Source of the DNA: SKVR01 sp037441525
GTDB lineage: Bacteria > Bacteroidota > Bacteroidia > Bacteroidales > UBA7960
DNA: 64,000 bases
Direction of reading: 5' to 3'
Assembly: GCA_037441525.1 (NCBI GenBank)
Contig: JBBISA010000003.1
Coordinates: forward strand, 124,001-188,000
In this document: positions 16,883-26,042 of the stretch, in pieces
Position numbering within the stretch: the first letter of the stretch is position 1
How the letters are laid out: every line of letters starts with the position of its first letter
Notes under the pieces: generated by a model
What the model was told of the DNA's origin: nothing
Databases searched by the model: none
What the model saw: the letters and a program-made list of their open reading frames with translations, nothing else
Position numbers and translations under genes: made by a program

Positions 16883-18442
16883 TTATTTTTTTCTTGATGA
16901 AACATAGCGCAGGGTTGCATGAGAAAATACCCCAAGGAGTGACATTACGATTAACAACACTCCAAAAGTATCAAGGGCAGCAATCCTGTTTTTGCCCGGA
17001 ATATAGGTATCGGCAATTAATTCCATTCGGCTGTTGTTTCGGTTATGGCAATCGTGACATTGGAGCGCCTCGCTTGCAGGAGATACCATGTGATTAACCG
17101 GCAGGTACATCTCAGTTTCAATAAAATCCCACTTTCCGCTAAAAGGTCTGTCAATATACTCCATCCCCTTGGTTAAGGCCTTTTCCCAGTCTAAATCGAG
17201 CCACAATGCACCATTCCCTGGTTCAGCATCCCACAACTTGGCATGAAGAATACTTAGATTTACCGGATCGTAGGGCTGTTTCCCCCGGTGAACCTTGGCA
17301 GGTATTATCCTCGAATCCTTGTCGGTAGCCGAACCGAACAGAGTATTAATTTTCAGGAAAGCTTCGGTAGTATCGACCTTATCGGAAAGTAAAAAATGAT
17401 CGGCAGTGCCATTAAACCAAAAATACTCGGGCTGAACATGGGTTTTCCAGGATGCATCTCCTTTTATTGACATATAAACCGGGTTACCCATTTCATCGAA
17501 CAATTCGAAGGGCTTCCCGTCCTTGAGCGCCCCCACGGTTGACCAGTCCCACGACATTTTTGTTGCATTTACCTTGGCATATTCGGGGATATGGCAGGTT
17601 TGACAGGCAATTTTGGATACGTGGCTATTTATCATATTATCGGTATGAGGCATTGCCGTATGGCACTGCTCGCAAGTAGCACGCCTTGAATTGGCTGACG
17701 ATACACCATAATAGCGTCCTTTCATCTGATGGTTTGTAGCCGGGTGGCAGTCAACACAGTTTAAGTTAGCCCCATCTACCCCCATGTGCACATCTACCTG
17801 ACGAGATGCGGTGAGAAGGGCCATCTCCAGGTCGCCATGCTTTACATTATTGCCGCCGCCGCCATGAAAATGGCAGTATCCGCAGTTCTCTTTTTTGGGC
17901 AATCCTACACTCTGAACAATGGTACGAAAATCCTGTCCTGGCTCAGGATAACCGGCACCACCCCGCATTTTCTCATAAGTTCCGGTATTATCATGGCATA
18001 CCAGGCAATCGATATTATAAGGATTGGTAAAGTCAAAATTTTTATCATTCCAACCATAGCCGGCATGGCAACGGTTGCAACTTCCTTCATTGGCAAAAAT
18101 ACCAGTGCAAAAGTTGTTGACAAGGTTTTTCTTCCCCAGATAGGTTACACCGCGACCTTCGATAAAGTCTTCGCGCTCCCAGGTAAAATGGAAACTATGT
18201 AGCAACTCTTCGCCCCGTTCAGTATGGCAGGAAATGCAAACTGCAGTAATCTGATGGGGGTTAGCGAAGTTCTGCTGCAATACTTCGAGTTTGCTGTGAT
18301 CAACACCCGGTTGATGGGCCACAGAATATTGCTCCTTCAGGCCGGCCAGCAATTTATTGTCCTGCTTGGCATCGCGAAGTACCAGGGTGATGATAACTAT
18401 GGGAACTACAACCGACAAAATAAATGTTACGATATTCTTCAT
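16883..18442 (-). CDS. Octahaem c-type cytochrome, tetrathionate-reductase (OTR) family, membrane-anchored
   Basis: The 519-residue protein carries eight CxxCH haem motifs at about residues 69, 122, 146, 187, 229, 257, 280 and 462. An N-terminal helix (5-22) and a C-terminal helix (490-508) hold it in the membrane with the haems in the periplasm. Spacing, with seven motifs in the first 284 residues and the last near the end, matches octahaem tetrathionate reductase. The characterised Shewanella enzyme ligates its active-site haem with a lysine; K158 in GTYEKMRG after the third motif is a candidate here, which is inference. Known OTR activities include reduction of tetrathionate, nitrite and hydroxylamine, so the substrate is not fixed, but rhodanese and YeeE/YedE neighbours favour a sulfur compound. 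It is the first gene of its operon. Confidence 0.88.
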   Translation of the reverse strand: MKNIVTFILSVVVPIVIITLVLRDAKQDNKLLAGLKEQYSVAHQPGVDHSKLEVLQQNFANPHQITAVCISCHTERGEELLHSFHFTWEREDFIEGRGVTYLGKKNLVNNFCTGIFANEGSCNRCHAGYGWNDKNFDFTNPYNIDCLVCHDNTGTYEKMRGGAGYPEPGQDFRTIVQSVGLPKKENCGYCHFHGGGGNNVKHGDLEMALLTASRQVDVHMGVDGANLNCVDCHPATNHQMKGRYYGVSSANSRRATCEQCHTAMPHTDNMINSHVSKIACQTCHIPEYAKVNATKMSWDWSTVGALKDGKPFELFDEMGNPVYMSIKGDASWKTHVQPEYFWFNGTADHFLLSDKVDTTEAFLKINTLFGSATDKDSRIIPAKVHRGKQPYDPVNLSILHAKLWDAEPGNGALWLDLDWEKALTKGMEYIDRPFSGKWDFIETEMYLPVNHMVSPASEALQCHDCHNRNNSRMELIADTYIPGKNRIAALDTFGVLLIVMSLLGVFSHATLRYVSSRKK

Positions 18443-18945
18443 TAGGTTTATCTTTGATTATTCAGGCAGAACTGAAAATTTTTAGTTTAAAGGCTTTTTT
18501 AAGTAAAAACAATCTGATGAAGCGCTCAGAAATGCAGGCAATTGAAGCAAAACGCTTTTGTTAAAATGCAGTATGTTAATTTTTTACCAAAAAGTATTAC
18601 AAAGTTAGGGAACCCAATGAATCATTGGCAAAATATTTTAATCGCATCTTAATATTTATATCTTTAATATTATTCTGACTATCTGATCAATAGAGCCCTA
18701 TCGTTATTTAGACTAATTATAAATTTCAAACAACTTCATCAAGATGTTGTTAAAACAGTGTGCTGAAATAAAAAGAATTGTCATGATTGCCTTTATTACC
18801 AAAGCCTTTAAACCAACAGGCAATAAACCTTGCAATTATTAACAAAAAGCCCTGACTTATTAAGATGTGAGAAAAAAGCCTATACATCAAAAATAATTGT
18901 AAATTAGCCTTGTTAATTCAGGCATTACATCCAAAAAAACACACA
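18443..18945 (+). promoter_or_regulatory. Divergent 503-base regulatory region
   Basis: This AT-rich stretch separates the sulfur operon from the receiver-protein gene and contains no convincing coding frame. It holds the operon promoter (18600-18632) and, in the predicted leader, a perfect inverted repeat CAAAA-CGC-TTTTG at 18548-18560 that could be an operator or a small hairpin. No clear canonical promoter was found for the plus-strand gene; TAGCCTTG at 18905-18912 is only a weak -7 match. Confidence 0.5.
18600..18632 (-). promoter_or_regulatory. Promoter of the octahaem/sulfur operon
   Basis: Minus-strand TTTG (18629-18632) is followed after 21 bases by TAACTTTG (18600-18607), a strong match to the Bacteroidota consensus. 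The predicted leader before the ATG at 18442 is about 150 bases, long enough to hold regulation. Confidence 0.65.
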
Positions 18946-19443
18946 ATGGGCAAGCCGGACTACACCCACATTTTTATTGTAGAGGACGACAAATTCTACG
19001 CGAATGTTATTCGTCATGCACTGGAATCAAAGAATTATATGAATGTGAAGGTATTTACCAGCGGAGAGGAATGTTTGGAAAATCTTCATCTGAACCCTGA
19101 AATAATTCTGTTGGATTATCGCTTGGGAGATGACCGCATGGATGGCCTTGAAGTTCTGAAAACCATTCGCAAAAGCGATTCCGATGTACAGATAATCTTT
19201 CTAACTGCCGTTGATAAGCTCGAGGTTGCCACCAATACCATAAAAGCAGGGGCTTATGATTATGTTGTTAAATCGGAAGCGGCCGTTGAGCGTATCCGTA
19301 ATATAATCCGCCGGGTAACCTTCGAAAATCACATCCGAAAAGAAAACCTTCTCCTGAAGCGGAGCCGCAAAATTATTCTTTCCATTATTTTTGTGCTGGC
19401 GCTCGCCATTATAGCCCTTAGTTTACTTCAGATTTACCGATGA
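18946..19443 (+). CDS. Receiver-domain protein with C-terminal membrane anchor
   Basis: Residues 7-125 are a two-component receiver domain: acidic pair D14/D15, phospho-acceptor D57 in ILLDYRL, T88 in FLTAVD and K109. No DNA-binding or enzymatic output domain follows; instead a basic linker leads to one membrane helix (about 143-163), so the receiver is tethered to the inner face of the membrane. The ATG at 18946 is preferred over an upstream TTG. Its last codon and stop overlap the YgiQ-like gene as ATGA, indicating translational coupling. Facing the sulfur operon divergently, it might regulate membrane partners, but no histidine kinase is nearby and the partner is unknown. Confidence 0.85.
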   Translation: MGKPDYTHIFIVEDDKFYANVIRHALESKNYMNVKVFTSGEECLENLHLNPEIILLDYRLGDDRMDGLEVLKTIRKSDSDVQIIFLTAVDKLEVATNTIKAGAYDYVVKSEAAVERIRNIIRRVTFENHIRKENLLLKRSRKIILSIIFVLALAIIALSLLQIYR

Positions 19444-21188
19444 CATCAAAATCCCTCTTCCTGCCCCTTACCACCGATGAAATGCGCGCCAGGGGATGGG
19501 AACAGGCTGATATCATTCTGGTAACCGGCGATGCCTACATCGACCATCCATCGTTTGGCACTGCCATACTCGGCCGCCTTGCCGAGAGCATGGGCTTGCG
19601 TGTGGCAATTATGGCACAACCCAATTGGCGCGACGATCTGCGCGATTTTAAGAAACTTGGGGCACCCCGGATGTTTTTTGGAGTGAGCGCTGGAAGTATG
19701 GACTCGATGGTTAACCATTATACTGCATTGAGACGGCGCCGCACCAATGATGCTTACACCCCTAGCGGAAGAGCAGGATACCGGCCCGATTACGCATCTG
19801 TGGTTTATACACGGATACTGAAAAGTCTTTATCCCGAAAAACCAGTAATACTGGGCGGAGTGGAAGCATCTATGCGGCGATTTACCCATTATGACTACTG
19901 GCAGGATAAGGTAAAACCTTCCGTTTTGGTGGAAAGTGGCGCCGATATGTTAATTTATGGCATGGCGGAGCAGGCTTTCCTGGAAATAATTAAACTGATG
20001 ACCAAAGGAATACCACTTTCAAACCTGCACAATATTAATCAAACGGCCTATCTTGTTCCTAATGGCAACGAAATTCCCAATTTGAAGAGTGTTGAAACTA
20101 TTCAATTGCCTGCGCATGATATGGTTGTAAGGAATAAAGCTGAATTTGCCCGGGCGTTCAGGATTATGGAAGAGACCATCAACTCGCTTTCTCCCGTTAG
20201 ATTAATTCAGCAACAGCAAGGAGCATCTGTAGTTGTAAACCCACCCTACCCGCCTGCCGACGAAAAAACTGCCGATATTCCCTACGACCTGCCCTATACC
20301 CGCCTTCCACACCCCAAATACAACAGTAAGCCCCCTATTCCTGCCTACGAAATGATTCGGAATTCCATCAATATTCATCGTGGCTGTTTTGGAGGTTGCA
20401 GTTTCTGCGCCATCAATGCCCACCAGGGCAAACATGTCGAAAGCCGCTCGGAGGCATCTGTCTTGCGAGAAGTAGAAAAGGTGGCAGAAACACCAGGCTT
20501 TAAAGGGCATATTACCGATCTTGGCGGCCCATCAGCCAATATGTACCGCATGGGTGGAATTGATAAGGATATTTGTCAGAAATGTAAAAGACCTTCCTGC
20601 ATTTTCCCCAACACCTGCAAAAATCTGCAATTCGATCACTCCCCCTTACTTGAGTTGTATGAAAAAGCATCCCGAATAAAGGGGGTAAAAAAAATTACCA
20701 TCGGCAGCGGAATCAGATATGATATGTTGCTGGGTAAATCGCCCGAAACAGAAAAAAAGTACAACCTCAGACCCTATATAAATAAACTTATTAAACATCA
20801 TGTTTCGGGAAGGCTAAAAGTAGCACCCGAACATACCTCGCCCCGTGTTCTTAAACTAATGCGGAAACCATCGTTTAATGGATTTGAAGAGTTTCAACAG
20901 ATATTCCGAACCATTTGTAAAAAAGAGTCGCTTCCCTGGCAATTGGTTCCCTATTTCATTTCAGGCCACCCCGGCACCCTGGAACAAGACATGAAAGACC
21001 TTTCGGTTCTGCTAAAAAAGCTTGACTTCCAGCCGGAACAGGTGCAGGAATTCACTCCAACGCCCATGACACTGGCCACAACCATTTATTATACCGGTAT
21101 CGACCCCTATACCGGCCAAAAAGTAACCGTTATTCGCTCTGACAAGGAAAAAAGAAGGCAGAAGGAATTTTTCTTCAGAAAGAAATAA
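19440..21188 (+). CDS. YgiQ family radical SAM protein
   Basis: This 582-residue radical SAM protein belongs to the YgiQ (UPF0313) family. The iron-sulfur cluster cysteines C316, C320 and C323 form the CxxxCxxC motif in RGCFGGCSFC. The N-terminal domain (DAYIDHPSFG, VEASMRRFTHYDYW) and C-terminal part (QVQEFTPTPMTLATTIYYTG) are characteristic of the family. The reaction is not established; related proteins are thought to act in RNA or metabolite modification. The start overlaps the receiver gene by four bases. Confidence 0.9.
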   Translation: MTSKSLFLPLTTDEMRARGWEQADIILVTGDAYIDHPSFGTAILGRLAESMGLRVAIMAQPNWRDDLRDFKKLGAPRMFFGVSAGSMDSMVNHYTALRRRRTNDAYTPSGRAGYRPDYASVVYTRILKSLYPEKPVILGGVEASMRRFTHYDYWQDKVKPSVLVESGADMLIYGMAEQAFLEIIKLMTKGIPLSNLHNINQTAYLVPNGNEIPNLKSVETIQLPAHDMVVRNKAEFARAFRIMEETINSLSPVRLIQQQQGASVVVNPPYPPADEKTADIPYDLPYTRLPHPKYNSKPPIPAYEMIRNSINIHRGCFGGCSFCAINAHQGKHVESRSEASVLREVEKVAETPGFKGHITDLGGPSANMYRMGGIDKDICQKCKRPSCIFPNTCKNLQFDHSPLLELYEKASRIKGVKKITIGSGIRYDMLLGKSPETEKKYNLRPYINKLIKHHVSGRLKVAPEHTSPRVLKLMRKPSFNGFEEFQQIFRTICKKESLPWQLVPYFISGHPGTLEQDMKDLSVLLKKLDFQPEQVQEFTPTPMTLATTIYYTGIDPYTGQKVTVIRSDKEKRRQKEFFFRKK

Positions 21189-21219
21189 AGTGAATTGTGG
21201 TGCCAGTGTTAATTCACTT
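21188..21219 (+). other. Hairpin after the YgiQ-like gene
   Basis: AAGTGAATT and AATTCACTT form a perfect nine-base inverted repeat with a 14-base loop, beginning at the stop codon. No T-run follows, so it is a possible but weak terminator or RNA-stabilising element. Confidence 0.35.
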
Positions 21220-21241
21220 ACGGCAGGCTATCAATAATTTC

Positions 21242-21249
21242 TACCTTTG
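21242..21249 (+). promoter_or_regulatory. Possible -7 element for proC
   Basis: TACCTTTG matches the -7 consensus and lies 77 bases before the proC start. No good -33 TTTG is present at the right distance. Confidence 0.35.
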
Positions 21250-21326
21250 TAACCTTGATTTTTTTAGTGGACAAACATTTAGATTTACCGATACTTTTTA
21301 CATCCACAAAATAACAAACCAAACCT

Positions 21327-22136
21327 ATGACACACAAAGTTGCCATTCTTGGAGGAGGAAACATTGGGGTATCACTTGCCCGCGGACTAATATCCAGTCG
21401 GTTATTCCCGGCTTCAGGTATTACAATTACGCGTCGTCGTGCGCATCTTATCGAATTCATGGCAAAGGAAGGAACCATGGTAACATCTGATAATCTTTCG
21501 GCTGTAAGAGCATCACGACTTGTTTTTCTTACCGTTAAACCTCAACAATCGCGCGAAGTACTTCAGGAAATCAGCGTAGCATTGCGGCCCCGTCATCACA
21601 TCATCGTTTCTCTGGTTACCGGCCTTGGCAGTGCAGAGATTAAAGCAATAACAGGGCCCGAAATCTCAGTCTTTCTTGCCATGCCCAATACCGCTCTTGC
21701 CCTTTGCGAAAGCATGACGTGCCTGTCGTATGGCGATGTTCCCGAAAAAGACAAAGAGGAGGTAATTAATATTTTCAATCGTGTAGGAAAATGTTTCGAA
21801 ATACCCGAAGAACTGATGGGTGCATCTACCGTGCTTGCCGCCTGCGGAGTAGCATTCGCACTCCGGTTTTTGCGCAGTATTGCTCAGGGAGGGGTTGAAA
21901 TTGGTTTCAACGCAGAACTGTCGACCCAGATTGCTGCCCAAACTTTGAAGGGAGCTGCGCGCCTAGCCCAAGAAAGCGGCAACCACCCCGAACACGAAAT
22001 AGACAAGGTTACCACCCCCATGGGAATAACAATTTCGGGGCTCAACGAAATGGAGCACAATGGTTTCAGCTCTGCCCTCATAAAAGGGCTAATGGCATCG
22101 TACCAGAAAATTGAGAAACTTAACGGCAAGAAGTAA
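21327..22136 (+). CDS. proC: Pyrroline-5-carboxylate reductase
   Basis: The enzyme reduces pyrroline-5-carboxylate to proline with NAD(P)H in the cytoplasm, the last step of proline synthesis. The 269-residue length is standard. The Rossmann motif AILGGGNIGVSLARG opens the protein, the mid-region has VFLAMPNTALAL, and the C-terminal helical domain carries the signature area around EHEIDKVTTPMGITISGLNEME. It appears monocistronic, convergent with the UPF0316 gene. Confidence 0.93.
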   Translation: MTHKVAILGGGNIGVSLARGLISSRLFPASGITITRRRAHLIEFMAKEGTMVTSDNLSAVRASRLVFLTVKPQQSREVLQEISVALRPRHHIIVSLVTGLGSAEIKAITGPEISVFLAMPNTALALCESMTCLSYGDVPEKDKEEVINIFNRVGKCFEIPEELMGASTVLAACGVAFALRFLRSIAQGGVEIGFNAELSTQIAAQTLKGAARLAQESGNHPEHEIDKVTTPMGITISGLNEMEHNGFSSALIKGLMASYQKIEKLNGKK

Positions 22137-22205
22137 AAAGAATCAAATTCAGGAAAACGTTTCAGCGTATCAGTATAAGGAGGCAGGTTAGTGTTTTACT
22201 TTGCC

Positions 22206-22790
22206 TTATTTGCGTTTCAGAATACCGTGGGTGAGATTAAAACTCTTGTTCCGCATGGGAATCCCAAAATATCCTTCCTTTACAGCTTTGATCTCTTCTA
22301 TGGTATAAAATGCCTGCGGATTGAAACGGTTAATGGCATCGATAACAATGCCAATATTTTTGCGCTTGATGATGGTCAGAACAATTTTCACCTGAGTTCC
22401 CATGGCCCCTTCAGCATCGAAAATGGTTACCCCGAATCCCTTTTCACGCAGATAATTCACCAACTCTGATGTATCCGTTTTGGGAATAACCCTTACCAGC
22501 ACCGTACCCAGCGATAGCTTTTCCTCTATTCTGATGCCAATATAATTGCCCATGGCAAAGCCGGCACCATAAGCAATGTACGACATAGGATTGCCAAGAT
22601 GCTTCATTACCTGTGTTACAGCCAAAAGCCAGATGATTACTTCGAAAAAGCCAAAAATAGGGGCAACGTTTTTCATCCCCTTCGAAACAAAAATAACCCT
22701 TAGAGTGCCAATGCTCTGATCGAGAATCCGTGAAAAAAAGATTAACAAGGGCAGTAGCACCCAGGTCCACCAGAAAGATTCCATAACCAT
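22206..22790 (-). CDS. UPF0316/DUF2179 membrane protein
   Basis: This 194-residue protein has three N-terminal hydrophobic helices (about 8-25, 42-60 and 65-82) with the family pattern ILDQSIGTLRVIFVSKG, followed by a cytoplasmic DUF2179 domain (about 110-180: FGVTIFDAEGAMG). DUF2179 domains are proposed ligand sensors, but no function is proven. Two in-frame ATGs (22790 and 22784) are possible. Confidence 0.85.
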   Translation of the reverse strand: MVMESFWWTWVLLPLLIFFSRILDQSIGTLRVIFVSKGMKNVAPIFGFFEVIIWLLAVTQVMKHLGNPMSYIAYGAGFAMGNYIGIRIEEKLSLGTVLVRVIPKTDTSELVNYLREKGFGVTIFDAEGAMGTQVKIVLTIIKRKNIGIVIDAINRFNPQAFYTIEEIKAVKEGYFGIPMRNKSFNLTHGILKRK

Positions 22791-22862
22791 TTATTTTTTC
22801 GGACTAAAAAGATAACAGATTTGGTTTAAAATATCGCCATTAAAAACCCTGCGATCAACCCA

Positions 22863-23768
22863 CTAAAAATACTTGTACTCATGCCTGATGGTATAGTTGC
22901 GCGAAATACCCCGTCCACTACCATCAATAAATACTTCCGATTCCTGAAGCCGTGAGTTCTCATCCCAAACCCTTGAAATTGTGCTTATAATCTCTCCCTG
23001 CCGGTTATATTCCTCCTGCAGGATGATATTGCTTTTTTCATCGTAAGTAAATTTTATTGTATTCTTTTTTACGGGGGTCTCCTCAATTACCTCTACCAAT
23101 TGCCCCTTTTCATTTTCGCTTAGCATTACTTTCTCTACCAATTTATCATTATCATCAAAAACCAGGGTTTCTTTGCGACTGCCCGACGGGTAGTATTCAA
23201 TCACCCTTCGTATGGAGGACCTATCAATGCCATCATATTCATCAACCTGGGTTTCATCTCCTTTTTCGTTGCGTTCAATTTCCTTTTCGGCCAGTATATC
23301 ACCATCGGCATCTTTCATAACATAATGTACCAGATGACCATTGGCATAATCAAACTCCTCGGTCGATTCCAAATCCCCTTCACTATCGGAAGCTTGCTTG
23401 CCTATTAACTGGCCCTGGCTGTTGTAATTCCAGATAATGGTATCAAAAGTACCATCGAGATAATGTACGTACTCCCTGGCAATATTGCCCTTTTCATCAG
23501 GCTCAAAGGTTTTGTGCTCGGCAACGGTACCATCTTCTTCAAGCATAATATGAGAAATCAGGAAATCATTTTCGTTATAAGTGAGTTGGAGTTCGCTAAC
23601 AAGATTACCATCAGGGCTAAAATTTTTTTCATTAAGAACCCTTCCTTTTTCATTAAAAACGGTATGTTGAAAAAGGTATTCCCGCTCATCTAGTTCGCTG
23701 TGCGATGCAGATTTTAGTATCAAATCCTTCTTGTAAACAAGCAATTCTTTAATTTTTGGTGTACTCAT
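22863..23768 (-). CDS. YD/RHS-like repeat protein, cytoplasmic
   Basis: The 301-residue acidic protein consists of short repeats with the pattern Gly-x-hydrophobic-x followed by Glu/Lys strands (NEKGRVLNEK, DEKGNIAREY, NSQGQLIGKQ, NEKGQLVEVI), resembling YD/MORN-type beta repeats. No signal peptide or membrane helix is visible, so it is probably cytoplasmic, unlike most RHS proteins. No toxin domain follows. Start ATG 23768 is clear. The function is unknown. Confidence 0.7.
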   Translation of the reverse strand: MSTPKIKELLVYKKDLILKSASHSELDEREYLFQHTVFNEKGRVLNEKNFSPDGNLVSELQLTYNENDFLISHIMLEEDGTVAEHKTFEPDEKGNIAREYVHYLDGTFDTIIWNYNSQGQLIGKQASDSEGDLESTEEFDYANGHLVHYVMKDADGDILAEKEIERNEKGDETQVDEYDGIDRSSIRRVIEYYPSGSRKETLVFDDNDKLVEKVMLSENEKGQLVEVIEETPVKKNTIKFTYDEKSNIILQEEYNRQGEIISTISRVWDENSRLQESEVFIDGSGRGISRNYTIRHEYKYF

Positions 23769-23806
23769 AATGATTTCCTGGTTTTATCATCAATTTATTG
23801 AACAGC

Positions 23807-25960
23807 TTACTGAATAATTGTCATTTCATTGAGCAGGTGACCTGCACCGGCAACCTTGTCGATAACAAAAAGAATGTAGCGGGCATCTACATTTATGGAT
23901 CGCTGGGTATTATGCTCGAACAGGATATCGCCGCTCATGGCTTCCCAATTGCCATCGAAAGCCAGGCCGATGAGGTAACCGTTGCCATCAATAACAGGAC
24001 TTCCGGAATTGCCTCCGGTTATATCATTTCCAGAAATAAAATTCACAACCATTTGCCCGTTGCTACCATATTTACCAAACTGTTGGTTGCTTATAAGTTG
24101 TGTTAATTCTTGCGGAACCACAAACTCATGATGACTGGGGTCTTCCTTTTCGGTGATTCCATTGGTGGTGGTAATATAATCGAAAATAACAGCATCTTTT
24201 GGTCTGTATGAAGCGACTCTGCCAAATGTAAGCCGCATGGTTGAGTTGGCATCGGGATAGAACATGCCATCCGGGTCCATTTCGCGCAAACCCTTTACGA
24301 ACTGCCTGCGGGCAATTGCCAGCCTGTCATCATACTCGGCTACCTGAGCCGAAATCTCATCAAACTTATCATAAAGAGCTGTACTCATGCGAAACACCCA
24401 ATCGTTATGTATGGTTTTCAGTTTCGGATTATCAAGAAACCTTTCCAGGTTCTGACGACTTGCAAAAATGGATTTGCGATAGACTTCGGCGGCAAAGCGG
24501 TTGTAATCGCCACGGTATTTGCGATTTATTTCATTAAAAATGGCAGGTTTTAAATGAGCCGGCACTCTTGAATTGTACGTTTCCATCATGGCAGCCCAAA
24601 GCTGGCGGTCAACATTGGTGTCGAAATTCCGATACAACCTTTCAAGCAATAGCCTTATTCTGTTAGCTTCTTCTTTAACGGTCTCTGGCGAAGACCCTTC
24701 CTTAAGCAGGCTGGCAAGTTTTACAAAATTTCGTGAAATAGGTATAACATCGGCCCCGGTAGCTACTGCTTCGGCGTGGATAAAATTATAGGAATGAAAT
24801 TTTTCAAAGCCGACGTAAGCGCTTCGGAATTGTTCAAGCAGGTTGCCATACTCAGCCTTCCTGTTAGTTTCACTGTTAACCCAATTGGTAAAGTTCGCCT
24901 CCATCTCACGCTTGGTTTGGGCAACATTATGACGTTTCAGGGCTTCGCTCATACCAATGAAGTTTTTCCAGTAATTTGAAATTCCTGATTGTTTTGATGC
25001 GTATTTTATCCTCAATTCGGCACCCGAAGCCATTGCCTGCTCAATAATATCGAGTTTACGGCGACGTATGTCGATGCGCAAAGGAAGCTCGTGCTGCAAC
25101 TTGAACTCAATGCCAAATGAAGTAAGGTACCTGTCGGTTGAGCCTGGATAACCCATAATCATGGTAAAATCTCCTTCCTGCACCCCTTTTATTGAAACAG
25201 GCAGGTAGTGGCGGGGTTTAAGGGGAATATTTTCGGGGCTGTATTCGGCAGGTTTCCCGTCGGGGCCCGAATAAACCCTGAAGATTGCAAAATCGCCGGT
25301 ATGGCGGGGCCACATCCAGTTGTCGGTATCGCCGCCAAACTTACCGATTGAAGATGGAGGAGCACCCACCAGCCTCACATCGTTATACCGTTCATTAATA
25401 AAAAGGTAGTACTCGTTTCCGGCAAACATAGCCCTTACAAACCCCGTATAATGGGTACCCTGGGTAGCTTCCTTTACAATCTGATTGCTTTTGTCCAGAA
25501 TTGCCCGGTTGCGTTCGTTGCGGCTCATGTTGTCATTGATCACAGAATTGATCTGACTGGTTACATCGGTAACACTAACCAGAAAAGTAACGAACAACCC
25601 CGGATTAGGCAATTCCTCCTGCCTGCTCATAGCCCAGAACCCGTCCTTAAGATAATCGTTTTCAGGGGTGCTGTGCATTTGAATACGGCTGTAACCGCAA
25701 TGATGATTGGTAAGCAGAAGGCCTTCGGGTGAAATAATTTCGCCGGTGCAGCCACCACCGAAACTAACGATGGCATCCTTTAGGCTGGATTTGTTAAAAC
25801 TGAAAATCTGATCGGGCGACAGGCTGAGCCCCATTTGCTGCATACGATTATACAGGGCGTCGTTTATCTGATAGGGCAACCACATGCCCTCATCGGCATG
25901 TAATTTTGAGGTAAAAAATGCCACAAACAATACCAAGGTGGCAAGTACTTTTTTTATCAT
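23807..25960 (-). CDS. S46 family dipeptidyl peptidase, DPP7-like
   Basis: This exported serine exopeptidase removes dipeptides from peptide N-termini in the periplasm. A signal peptide (residues 1-22) precedes the mature start ADEGMWLPYQI, a hallmark of the family. The chymotrypsin-like triad is His87 in TNHHCGY, Asp in RHTGDFAIF and Ser652 in GNSGSPV. Specificity in Porphyromonas S46 enzymes depends on the residue 18 after the serine: Gly in DPP7 (hydrophobic P1) and Arg in DPP11 (Asp/Glu P1). Here it is Gly670, so DPP7-type. It suggests growth on peptides. The 717-residue length is normal. Confidence 0.92.
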   Translation of the reverse strand: MIKKVLATLVLFVAFFTSKLHADEGMWLPYQINDALYNRMQQMGLSLSPDQIFSFNKSSLKDAIVSFGGGCTGEIISPEGLLLTNHHCGYSRIQMHSTPENDYLKDGFWAMSRQEELPNPGLFVTFLVSVTDVTSQINSVINDNMSRNERNRAILDKSNQIVKEATQGTHYTGFVRAMFAGNEYYLFINERYNDVRLVGAPPSSIGKFGGDTDNWMWPRHTGDFAIFRVYSGPDGKPAEYSPENIPLKPRHYLPVSIKGVQEGDFTMIMGYPGSTDRYLTSFGIEFKLQHELPLRIDIRRRKLDIIEQAMASGAELRIKYASKQSGISNYWKNFIGMSEALKRHNVAQTKREMEANFTNWVNSETNRKAEYGNLLEQFRSAYVGFEKFHSYNFIHAEAVATGADVIPISRNFVKLASLLKEGSSPETVKEEANRIRLLLERLYRNFDTNVDRQLWAAMMETYNSRVPAHLKPAIFNEINRKYRGDYNRFAAEVYRKSIFASRQNLERFLDNPKLKTIHNDWVFRMSTALYDKFDEISAQVAEYDDRLAIARRQFVKGLREMDPDGMFYPDANSTMRLTFGRVASYRPKDAVIFDYITTTNGITEKEDPSHHEFVVPQELTQLISNQQFGKYGSNGQMVVNFISGNDITGGNSGSPVIDGNGYLIGLAFDGNWEAMSGDILFEHNTQRSINVDARYILFVIDKVAGAGHLLNEMTIIQ

Positions 25961-26042
25961 AGTGTTAATGAATGTGGATGAATTGATAACCGTTGGATAA
26001 AGATTGGATATAGTTTAGAAAAAGTCTGGAAGCGGATTCTGG

